Made by a program: the position numbers and the translations under genes. From an uncultured Shimia sp. (lineage in GTDB: Bacteria; Pseudomonadota; Alphaproteobacteria; Rhodobacterales; Rhodobacteraceae), in assembly GCA_937881735.1 (NCBI GenBank), contig CALGEH010000152.1:1-46086 (forward strand): a stretch of DNA of 46,086 nucleotides, in the 5' to 3' direction. This document shows, in pieces, positions 37,936 through 46,086 of the stretch. Each line of letters opens with the position of its first letter. Position 1 is the stretch's first letter. Under the pieces are notes generated by a model, which was given only the letters and a program-made list of their open reading frames with translations, ran no database searches and had not been told where the DNA came from.

Positions 37936-40110
37936 ATGTCCCACGCCGATTTCCTCAACGCGCCGTTTCCCGCACCCACAGAACTGCCCGATCTGGACCT
38001 CACCGGCCCCGCGCGGTTCTACAACCGCGAGCTCAGCTGGCTGGGCTTCAACTGGCGCGTGCTGGAAGAGGCGCAGAACCCTCGCGTGCCCTTGCTGGAG
38101 CGGCTGCGCTTCCTCTCGATCTCCGCCACCAACCTTGATGAGTTCTACAACGTGCGTGTCGCGGGCCTGCGTGAGCTTGCCCGCGCAGGCAATACCACCC
38201 CCGCCGCCGATGGGCTCAGCCCCGCCGAGCAACTGGTCCTGATCAATGACGACGCGCGTAACCTTCTGTCAAAGCAGCAAGAAACCTACCAACACCTGCG
38301 TCTGGAGCTTGAGGCCGAGAATATCACCATCCTCGACGCTGCCAGCATCGCCGAGGACGACAAGCCGTTTCTGGAGGATGTGTTCCTCGAAAAGGTCTTC
38401 CCCGTGCTCTCGCCCCTCGCGATCGACCCCGCACACCCTTTTCCGTTCATCCCCAATCTGGGCTACTCGCTCGCCCTCAATCTGGAGCGCCGCTCGGACA
38501 AACGCCCGCTCAAGGCCCTTCTGCCCATCCCGCAACAGATCGACCGGTTCGTCACCCTTTCCTCGTCTGAGGGCACGGTCCGCGTGCTACCGCTCGAAGA
38601 GCTGTTGATGCTTCATCTCGGCAGCCTCTTTCCGGGCTACAAATCCAAAAGCCACTTCTCGTTCCGGGTGCTGCGCGACAGCGATCTGGAGGTCGAGGAA
38701 GAGGCCGAGGACCTCGTGCGCGAATTCGAAGTCGCCCTCAAACGCCGCCGCCGGGGCGAGGTGGTGCGCATGAAAATCTCCGCCGGCGCCGCGCCTGCGC
38801 TGCGCGACATGATCATGGACGAGCTGGACGTGAACCCTGATGAGGTGGTCGAAGTGGAGGGCATGATCGGCCTCGCCGACCTCAAGGAGCTTGTGCTGGA
38901 CGCGCGCCCTGACCTTCTCTGGCCCTCCTTCAGCCCCCGTGTGCCCGAGCGTGTGCAGGACCATGACGGCGACATGTTCGCCGCGATCCGCCAGAAGGAT
39001 ATGCTGCTGCATCACCCCTACGAGACCTTCGATATGGTCATCCGCTTTCTGGCCCAAGCCGCGCGCGATCCGGATGTGGTGGCGATCAAGCAGACGCTCT
39101 ACCGCACCTCCAACGAATCCCCCATCGTCAGCGCCCTCTGCGAGGCGGCGGAGAACGGCAAATCCGTGACAGCACTGGTGGAGCTGAAAGCCCGCTTCGA
39201 CGAGGCCGCCAACATCCGCCAGTCGCGACGTCTGGAGCGCGCAGGCGCGCATGTGGTCTACGGCTTTCTCGACCTCAAGACCCATGCCAAAATCTCGACC
39301 GTGGTGCGCCGCGAGGGTGATAATCTGGTCACCTACACGCATTACGGCACCGGAAATTACCATCCCATCACGGCCCGCATCTATACCGATCTGAGCTTTT
39401 TCACCTGCGACAAGGTGCTGGGCCGGGACGCCACGAAAGTGTTCAACTACCTCTCGGGCTACGCCCAGCCTGAGCGGCTGGAAAACCTCGCGATTTCGCC
39501 CATCTCCCTCAAACCCCGCCTGCTCGAGATGATCGCAGCCGAGAGCGCCCATGCCCAAGAGGGCAAACCGGGCCGCATCTGGGCCAAGATGAACTCGCTG
39601 GTGGAGCCTGACGTGATTGACGCGCTCTATGCCGCGAGCCAGGCGGGGGTGGAGATCAGCCTCGTGGTGCGCGGCATTTGCGGTCTGCGCCCCGGCGTGA
39701 AGGGCCTCAGCGAGAACATCCGCGTGAAATCCATCGTCGGGCGGTTTTTGGAGCATTCCCGCATCGTCTGCTTCGGAAATGGCCACGGGCTTCCGCATAA
39801 AAAGGCGCGGGTGTTCATCTCCTCCGCTGATTGGATGGGCCGCAATCTCAACCGCCGTGTCGAGACGCTGATCGAGATCGAAAACCCCACCGTGAAGGCC
39901 CAGATCACAAGTCAGGTCATGGCCGCCAACATGGCCGATATCGCCCAAAGCTGGGTCATGGCCCCCGATGGCAGCTTCACCCGCGCCGAGGTCGAAGAGG
40001 GCAGCTTCGCCTTCAACTGCCACCGATTCTTCATGGAAAACCCCTCGCTCTCGGGACGTGGATCGGCGGGCGCGGCGGATGTGCCAAAACTGACCCATAC
40101 CGAAGATTGA
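37936..40110 (+). CDS. ppk1: Polyphosphate kinase 1
   Basis: [104 protein letters not shown]. Confidence 0.97.
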   Translation: MSHADFLNAPFPAPTELPDLDLTGPARFYNRELSWLGFNWRVLEEAQNPRVPLLERLRFLSISATNLDEFYNVRVAGLRELARAGNTTPAADGLSPAEQLVLINDDARNLLSKQQETYQHLRLELEAENITILDAASIAEDDKPFLEDVFLEKVFPVLSPLAIDPAHPFPFIPNLGYSLALNLERRSDKRPLKALLPIPQQIDRFVTLSSSEGTVRVLPLEELLMLHLGSLFPGYKSKSHFSFRVLRDSDLEVEEEAEDLVREFEVALKRRRRGEVVRMKISAGAAPALRDMIMDELDVNPDEVVEVEGMIGLADLKELVLDARPDLLWPSFSPRVPERVQDHDGDMFAAIRQKDMLLHHPYETFDMVIRFLAQAARDPDVVAIKQTLYRTSNESPIVSALCEAAENGKSVTALVELKARFDEAANIRQSRRLERAGAHVVYGFLDLKTHAKISTVVRREGDNLVTYTHYGTGNYHPITARIYTDLSFFTCDKVLGRDATKVFNYLSGYAQPERLENLAISPISLKPRLLEMIAAESAHAQEGKPGRIWAKMNSLVEPDVIDALYAASQAGVEISLVVRGICGLRPGVKGLSENIRVKSIVGRFLEHSRIVCFGNGHGLPHKKARVFISSADWMGRNLNRRVETLIEIENPTVKAQITSQVMAANMADIAQSWVMAPDGSFTRAEVEEGSFAFNCHRFFMENPSLSGRGSAGAADVPKLTHTED

Positions 40111-40169
40111 CCCGCTCGGCGCACCCCGCCATAAACGGGACGGCAACCAAACCCGCGCGGGGGGATGAA

Positions 40170-41714
40170 ATGGACGCAGGCAACCCAGCCGAGGATCCCG
40201 AAGATGCGGGCCCCTTTGGCCGTCCGCTTTTTGACAAACCGTCATCGCGCGCCCTGCGCCGCGTAGGGGTCGTCGATGTGGGTTCAAACTCCGTTCGGCT
40301 CGTGGTTTTTGACGGTGCCGCGCGCAGCCCTGCTTATTTTTACAACGAAAAAATCATGTGTGGCCTTGGGGCCGGCATGACCAAGACAGGTCGGCTGAAT
40401 CCCGAAGGCCGCGCCCGCGCGCTGGCGGCATTGCACCGTTTCAAACATCTGGCAGATGGTATGGGCACAGGCCCTCTCACATGCGTGGCCACCGCCGCCG
40501 TGCGCGACGCCGAGGACGGTGCCGATTTTCGCCATGACGTCGAAAGCCAGACTGGCCTGCGCCTTTGGGTCGTGGACGGGCGCGAAGAAGCGCGGCTCTC
40601 GGCGCAAGGCGTGCTCTTGGGCTGGCCCGGCTCTTATGGACTGGTATGCGATATTGGCGGCTCGTCGATGGAGATGGCCGAAATCCATGGTGGCACGGTG
40701 GGGCGGCGGGTGACCTCGCAGCTCGGCCCACTCAAGCTGCGTGACCTCAAAGGCGGGGCGAAAGCGCGCAAGGCCTACATCCGCAAGACGCTGGACGGCA
40801 TGGCCGAGCAACTGGGTGAGCAAAAGAACCGCCTCTTTCTCGTGGGGGGCTCGTGGCGGGCGATCGCAAAGATCGACATGGCCCGGCGTGGATATCCGCT
40901 GCACGTGCTGCACGAATACCGGATGACCTCAAAATCCGTGCGCGCCACCACCGATTACATCAAATGGCGCAATATTGACGAGTTGCGGCAGCAGGCGGGA
41001 ATTTCCTCAGCCCGCATGGCCCTCGTGCCAATAGCTGCAGAAGTTCTGCGCGAGGTGGTGCGCCGCTTCAAGCCACACGATATCGCCGTCTCAAGCTACG
41101 GTATTCGCGAGGGAATGCTCTATGAGCAAATGCCCCAACCCCTACGAGACCGCGATCCGCTGATCGAGGCTTGCCGCTTTGCCGAAGATAAAGACGCCCG
41201 TCTGCCCGGCTTTGGGAAGGTGCTCTACAATTTCATCCTGCCCGTTCTGGGCCGCCCCTCGCCCGAGCGGCTGCGCATCATCAAGGCGGCATGTCTCTTG
41301 CACGACGTAAGCTGGCGCGCCCATCCCGACTACCGCGCCGAAGTCTGTTTCGACAACGCCACCCGCGCCAATCTGGGCGGTTTGAAACATTCCGAACGGG
41401 TGTTTCTTGGGCTGGCCTTGCTGCACCGATATTCCAACACCCGCGTCGGAACACGGTTTGACCAACTCAGCACGCTTGTCGATGCGAAAACGCAAAATGA
41501 AGCGGAAATATTGGGGCGCGCCATGCGGTTTGGCGCCATGCTCTGGTTGAAAAAAGACGCCGATCTCGGACGCATGAAGTTCTATCCGAAGAAAAAGCTG
41601 CTGGAGCTGCGCCTGACACCCGAGGCCTCTTTGCTCTTTGGCGAGGTGGCGGAGGCGCGATTCATGGCCCTTGCCGCCGCTCTCGGGGCGGATGTCGCCA
41701 TCAAGGGGCGGTAG
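40170..41714 (+). CDS. ppx: Exopolyphosphatase (Ppx/GppA family)
   Basis: RRVGVVDVGSNSVRLVVFDG; CVATAAVRDAEDG; LVCDIGGSSMEMAEI; directly downstream of ppk. Confidence 0.94.
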   Translation: MDAGNPAEDPEDAGPFGRPLFDKPSSRALRRVGVVDVGSNSVRLVVFDGAARSPAYFYNEKIMCGLGAGMTKTGRLNPEGRARALAALHRFKHLADGMGTGPLTCVATAAVRDAEDGADFRHDVESQTGLRLWVVDGREEARLSAQGVLLGWPGSYGLVCDIGGSSMEMAEIHGGTVGRRVTSQLGPLKLRDLKGGAKARKAYIRKTLDGMAEQLGEQKNRLFLVGGSWRAIAKIDMARRGYPLHVLHEYRMTSKSVRATTDYIKWRNIDELRQQAGISSARMALVPIAAEVLREVVRRFKPHDIAVSSYGIREGMLYEQMPQPLRDRDPLIEACRFAEDKDARLPGFGKVLYNFILPVLGRPSPERLRIIKAACLLHDVSWRAHPDYRAEVCFDNATRANLGGLKHSERVFLGLALLHRYSNTRVGTRFDQLSTLVDAKTQNEAEILGRAMRFGAMLWLKKDADLGRMKFYPKKKLLELRLTPEASLLFGEVAEARFMALAAALGADVAIKGR

Positions 41715-41720
41715 GGCGCG

Positions 41721-42098
41721 TCAGAGTTCGATCTCACCTTCGGCCAGCGGCGGCGGCGGGGCCATCTCTTCCTCGCTCTTGCGGCGCATGATGATGTCGC
41801 CATTGGGCAAAACCTCTGGTGCGTGATAGGCATTCAGATCCTTGATATCGCGCATGATTTCCGCAAGTGCCGGCCCCATGGTCTCCGCAAATTCGCGCAG
41901 CTGCGGGCCCATATCCTCGGTCATGCCCTGCAAATCGCGCATCGTGGGCTCCACTTGGCTGAGCAGCCCCTCCAGGAAAATCTCCACGCCCTGCTGCATC
42001 AGAGAGGGCTCCTCGTCAGTCCCTTTTGGACCCTCCTCGGCGGCCAAGGAGAGCGCGGTGCAAAAGGTCAAAGCGATGGCGGTGAATATCGGTTTCAT
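41721..42098 (-). CDS. Small exported hypothetical protein
   Basis: Signal MKPIFTAIALTFCTALSLAAE; amphipathic GVEIFLEGLLSQVEPTMRDLQGMTEDMGPQLREFAETMGPALAEIMRDIKDLNAY. Confidence 0.7.
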   Translation of the reverse strand: MKPIFTAIALTFCTALSLAAEEGPKGTDEEPSLMQQGVEIFLEGLLSQVEPTMRDLQGMTEDMGPQLREFAETMGPALAEIMRDIKDLNAYHAPEVLPNGDIIMRRKSEEEMAPPPPLAEGEIEL

Positions 42099-42129
42099 AG
42101 CGCCAATATAGCATGCACCGCGCCCGATT

Positions 42130-43140
42130 TTAAGAGGCAGGCCCAATATCCAATGTAACTGGAAAATGATCCGACGCCGCCAAAAGGGCCGCGCCCAGCA
42201 CTTTGTCGTCCCAACATTGCGGATCATCGAACGGGTGCCAGATGCGCCAGACGGGTGCGCGCGACATCACTTCGGGAGAGACCATGATGTAATCCAACAG
42301 CGCCTGCATATACCGCTGTTCGTGTCGCATGAAAAAGCGCGAGGTGGTGTGCACCGCGCCGATTTTCTGCGCCAAAGCCTGCCGCGCGTGGGGATCGTGT
42401 AGCTGAAGCGCCTGACCCTCGCCCAGCACGATCTCCACAGAAGAGCGGCCAAAAAGATGCTCATAGGCATCGAGCCCCGGCCCGTCATTGAGATCACCCA
42501 AAACGATCAACGCCTCACCAGCTGCCAGATGTTGCTCAGTGCGCCGCCTGAGCCAGATCGCCTGCGCCAATTGTTTGCGGCGGTTGGCAATGGACGCCTT
42601 GAGCACAGCACGTGCGTCCCCCGCCCCATGCGGTGCCTTGGACTTCAGGTGCGCCCCGATCAGGCGCAGCACGGCACCATGCGGATCGGTCACAGCCAAC
42701 TCCAAAGGCGGTTTGGAAAAGCGCACATGGTCCTCGCGCGCGTCTACATCGAGATCGATCTGCAGCACGCCATCGAATTTTGGCGCGTCCGGGGCCTCTT
42801 GCGGGTCATGCACAGCGCCGACCCTGTCAGGATCGTAAATCAGCGCGATCTCTTGCTGCGTATCATTGACGAAACCCAGCACTGCCTTGCGTGCTCTTAG
42901 ACCGGCCCATGCCGCAAACTGCTCCAGTGCGGCTGTGGCGCTGCGATGGCGGCTGGTATCCGGGGCCTCGATGATCATCACCGCATCAGCGTCGAGCGCG
43001 CGCAGCACATGGGCCACCGCTTCCAATTGCGTGGCGCGCGTCACGTTCCAGCGGCCAGACCACTCCCCATCCACCAAAGGCGCGCCCGTGTCATCGAAGA
43101 GGGCGTTGAACCATTCAATATTGTACGTGGCGACCCTCAC
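42130..43140 (-). CDS. Endonuclease/exonuclease/phosphatase family protein
   Basis: RVATYNIEWFNALF; VLGDLNDGPGLDAYEHLFG; ALLAASDHFPVTLDI. Confidence 0.88.
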   Translation of the reverse strand: MRVATYNIEWFNALFDDTGAPLVDGEWSGRWNVTRATQLEAVAHVLRALDADAVMIIEAPDTSRHRSATAALEQFAAWAGLRARKAVLGFVNDTQQEIALIYDPDRVGAVHDPQEAPDAPKFDGVLQIDLDVDAREDHVRFSKPPLELAVTDPHGAVLRLIGAHLKSKAPHGAGDARAVLKASIANRRKQLAQAIWLRRRTEQHLAAGEALIVLGDLNDGPGLDAYEHLFGRSSVEIVLGEGQALQLHDPHARQALAQKIGAVHTTSRFFMRHEQRYMQALLDYIMVSPEVMSRAPVWRIWHPFDDPQCWDDKVLGAALLAASDHFPVTLDIGPAS

Positions 43141-43820
43141 GCCGGAGCGGCCTGCTTGATCTCATCCCAAGCGCGGTTGATATCAACCATGCGCTTTTCG
43201 GCCAGCCGCGCCGCCTCCAAGGGCACACCGCGCGCCTGCATGACGTCTGGATGCGTCTCACGCACCATCCGGCGATAGGCCCGGCGGATTTCCTCCAGAG
43301 GCGTGTCCGGCTCCACCCCCAAAACCGTGTAAGGATCAGGCTTGGCATCGGGCACAAACCGGCTGCGCATGGTGGTAAAGCACCGCTCGGTCAGGCCGAA
43401 AATCTCGCACACACGACCCAGAAACGCATCCTCATTAGGGTGATATTCCCCATCCGCAATTGCGATGTGGAAAAGCCCCTCCAAAAGATCGCTGAGCGCA
43501 TCCGTCTCCGCGCCAAACATCGCCTTGATCCGGGTCGCATATTCCTCGAACCCCGCCACGTCCTGCCGCGCGAGGTTGAAGACCTTCGCCGCGCCCGCCT
43601 CATCGGCCTGTGCAATCTGAAACACCTCGCGAAACGCCGTCACCTCATCGCGGGTAACGAGCCCGTCCGCCTTGGCCATCTTTGCGCTCAGCGCAATCAC
43701 CGCAATTGTAAACGCCACGCTGCGCTCCGGCGGGGGGCGCAGCTTGTCGAACACGGCAGAAAGACCCTCGCCTTGGGCAAGGGCCGAAACCGCCTCAGTG
43801 ATGCGTGTCCATAGTGACAT
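43137..43820 (-). CDS. djlA: DjlA-like protein: TerB-like domain plus C-terminal J domain
   Basis: VIALSAKMAKADGLVTRDEVTAFREVF (TerB-like) and DPYTVLGVEPDTPLEEIRRAYRRMVRETHPDVMQARG (HPD J-domain); overlaps the downstream gene by ATGA. Confidence 0.9.
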   Translation of the reverse strand: MSLWTRITEAVSALAQGEGLSAVFDKLRPPPERSVAFTIAVIALSAKMAKADGLVTRDEVTAFREVFQIAQADEAGAAKVFNLARQDVAGFEEYATRIKAMFGAETDALSDLLEGLFHIAIADGEYHPNEDAFLGRVCEIFGLTERCFTTMRSRFVPDAKPDPYTVLGVEPDTPLEEIRRAYRRMVRETHPDVMQARGVPLEAARLAEKRMVDINRAWDEIKQAAPA

Positions 43821-44045
43821 GCGCGCCAATCTACCGCCTTTGGCTTGATTTGTCAGCGGCTTGCCGCAGATTGCCTCACCGCGTCAAGGGCACATGTTTT
43901 GACAAGCCAACGCAGTGAACCTTGCCCCACGCCACATGATGCGCCACGGCGTGATGGCCACAGTCCGGCAAATGCTAAACCCTATATGCTTGTGCCAATT
44001 TCCGCCTTGACGGGGCCGCGCCTCTGACATACCCCACACGCCGAA

Positions 44046-44122
<77 letters not shown>

Positions 44123-44224
44123 AAGTCACTGTGCACAGAAAAGTGCCCCGAAGATCCAAATACGTCCCCAAGCGGCAGGCGTTTTGCAAAGCAAAATGCC
44201 GAGAGCGTATTTTCGCAACGCTCA

Positions 44225-44257
44225 CAAAAAAGCGCGCCCCACAAAGTGAAGCGCGCT
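44225..44257 (-). terminator. Rho-independent terminator of the methylmalonyl-CoA mutase gene
   Basis: On the minus strand: AGCGCGC-ttcactttgtggg-GCGCGCT followed by a T run (TTTTTTG), 26 nt past the stop codon. Confidence 0.8.
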
Positions 44258-44282
44258 CAATCCTGCCAAAACCGACAGCAAC

Positions 44283-46086
44283 CTATCCGCGCGCCGCCCG
44301 GATCAGTTTCAGGATATCCTGCGCCGCCTCGGGAATATTCGTGCCCGGCCCAAATATCGCCTTCACACCCGCCTTCATGAGGAAATCGTAATCCTGCTGC
44401 GGAATGACCCCGCCGCAGATCACCAGAATGTCCCCTGCACCCTTCTCGCGAAGTGCATCAATCAACTTGGGCGCCAGCGTCTTATGCCCCGCCGCCTGAG
44501 AGCTGATGCCGATGACATGCACATCATTGTCGATCGCATCCTGAGCCGCCTCCGCAGGCGTCTGGAAGAGCGGCCCCACATCCACGTCAAAGCCGATATC
44601 GGCAAAGGCCGTGGCGATTACCTTGGCACCGCGATCATGGCCATCCTGGCCCATTTTCACGACCAGCATTCGGGGCCTGCGCCCTTCTTCCTCGGCAAAG
44701 TCCTCAACCGATTTCTGGATCGCGGCAAAGCCCGCATCGCCCTCATAGGCCGCACCGTAAACGCCCGCCAATGTCTTCACCTCGGCGCGGTGCCGACCAA
44801 ATACCTTTTCCATGCTCATGCTGATCTCTCCCACGGTCGCACGTGCGCGTGCGGCCTCAACCGCCGCTTCAAGCAAATTGCCACCCTCCGCCGCAAGGCG
44901 CTCCATCTCGGCCAAGGCCGCATCACAGGCCGCCTGATCACGGGTCGCGCGAATTTTCTCAAGCCGCGCAATCTGGCTCAGCCGCACGGCCACGTTATCC
45001 ACATCCAGAATGTCGATCGGGTCCTCGGTGGCCTTGCGGTATTTGTTCACACCCACGACAACCTCGTCGCCCCGGTCGATCATCGCCTGCCGGGTCGCCG
45101 CCGACTCCTCGATGCGCAGCTTGGGCATGCCGGAGGCCACGGCCTTGGTCATACCGCCCATCTCATCGACCTCTTCGATGATCTTCCACGCGGCCTCGGC
45201 CAGCTCATTGGTGAGCGCCTCAACATAGTAAGACCCCGCCAAGGGATCGACTACATTGGTCACACCCGTCTCTTCTTGCAGGATAAGCTGCGTATTGCGA
45301 GCAATCCGCGCGCTGAAATCCGTGGGCAGGGCAATCGCCTCGTCCAACGCGTTGGTGTGCAGCGACTGAGTGCCGCCCAGAACAGCGCTCATCGCTTCAT
45401 AAGCCGTGCGGATCACGTTGTTATAGGGATCTTGCTCCTGAAGGCTCACACCGCTCGTTTGGCAATGGGTGCGCAGCATTTTGGACCGGTCGGACTTTGC
45501 GCCCGCCTCGGTCATGATCCGATGCCAGAGCATCCGCGCCGCGCGCAGCTTCGCCGCCTCCATGAAGAAATTCATGCCGATGGCGAAGAAAAAGCTCAAA
45601 CGGCCGGCGAAAGCATCCACATCCATCCCCGCGTCAACCGCGGCGCGCACATATTCCTTCCCATCAGCCAGCGTGAAAGCAAGCTCCTGCACAAGGTTCG
45701 CGCCTGCCTCCTGCATGTGATAGCCAGAGATCGAGATGGAGTTGAATTTCGGCATCTGGCCGGAGGTGTATTCAATGATATCCGACACGATCCGCATCGA
45801 TGGCTCGGGCGGGTAAATATACGTGTTGCGCACCATGAATTCTTTGAGAATGTCGTTCTGAATAGTGCCAGACAGCAGGCTCTTATCATGCCCCTGCTCC
45901 TCGCCCGCGACGATGAAGCTGGCGAGGATCGGGATCACGGCCCCGTTCATCGTCATGGACACAGAGACCTGATCAAGCGGAATACCGTCGAACAGGATCT
46001 TCATATCCTCGACCGAGTCGATCGCGACACCCGCCTTTCCCACATCGCCCTCGACCCGCTCATGGTCGCTGTCATAGCCCCTGTGC
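44283..46086 (-). CDS. Methylmalonyl-CoA mutase large subunit, N-terminus beyond window edge
   Basis: [38 protein letters not shown]-terminal B12 domain [34 protein letters not shown]; frame open to the window edge ([18 protein letters not shown]). Confidence 0.96.
   Translation of the reverse strand, partial: HRGYDSDHERVEGDVGKAGVAIDSVEDMKILFDGIPLDQVSVSMTMNGAVIPILASFIVAGEEQGHDKSLLSGTIQNDILKEFMVRNTYIYPPEPSMRIVSDIIEYTSGQMPKFNSISISGYHMQEAGANLVQELAFTLADGKEYVRAAVDAGMDVDAFAGRLSFFFAIGMNFFMEAAKLRAARMLWHRIMTEAGAKSDRSKMLRTHCQTSGVSLQEQDPYNNVIRTAYEAMSAVLGGTQSLHTNALDEAIALPTDFSARIARNTQLILQEETGVTNVVDPLAGSYYVEALTNELAEAAWKIIEEVDEMGGMTKAVASGMPKLRIEESAATRQAMIDRGDEVVVGVNKYRKATEDPIDILDVDNVAVRLSQIARLEKIRATRDQAACDAALAEMERLAAEGGNLLEAAVEAARARATVGEISMSMEKVFGRHRAEVKTLAGVYGAAYEGDAGFAAIQKSVEDFAEEEGRRPRMLVVKMGQDGHDRGAKVIATAFADIGFDVDVGPLFQTPAEAAQDAIDNDVHVIGISSQAAGHKTLAPKLIDALREKGAGDILVICGGVIPQQDYDFLMKAGVKAIFGPGTNIPEAAQDILKLIRAARG

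Noticed and set aside
38587-40287. 566-aa minus-strand ORF opposite ppk
   Set aside because: Shadow ORF with biased composition; ppk motifs are unambiguous on the plus strand.

Overview
A 46 kb, GC-rich, gene-dense chromosomal window typical of a Rhodobacteraceae/Roseobacter-type alphaproteobacterium. It appears to be mostly core chromosome: I see no integrase, transposase, CRISPR array or rRNA. Recognisable blocks are: gatB (truncated at the left edge); a bolA / J-domain / bciA / msrB / cobS-cobT / Xaa-Pro aminopeptidase block; a GMC oxidoreductase / enolase-superfamily enzyme / ClC / GlcD-type oxidase block; two tandem TerB-like genes followed by a leaderless PhnD-like protein; a nine-gene ABC transporter plus gamma-glutamylation-type amine catabolism operon (two glutamine-synthetase-like enzymes, a class I GATase and an FAD oxidase); a large leaderless beta-helix protein; lolCD-proS; fasciclin; an AI-2E family permease-hda-ppk-ppx block; djlA; tRNA-Met(CAU); and methylmalonyl-CoA mutase (truncated at the right edge). 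The observations most worth following up are: (i) the gamma-glutamylation operon paired with a family-3 (amino-acid-type) binding protein; (ii) its first permease, which has no ATG/GTG/TTG start for its apparent N-terminus and a candidate AUC start directly after a terminator hairpin and a repeat-like element; (iii) a 12-codon mini-ORF that overlaps both permease genes; (iv) an orphan bciA that suggests a bacteriochlorophyll-making host, next to an exported MsrB; (v) two diverged copies of what looks like a dispersed intergenic element; (vi) a CtrA-like site upstream of a probable envelope protein. All assignments come from reading the sequence and remembered family motifs; no database search was run.
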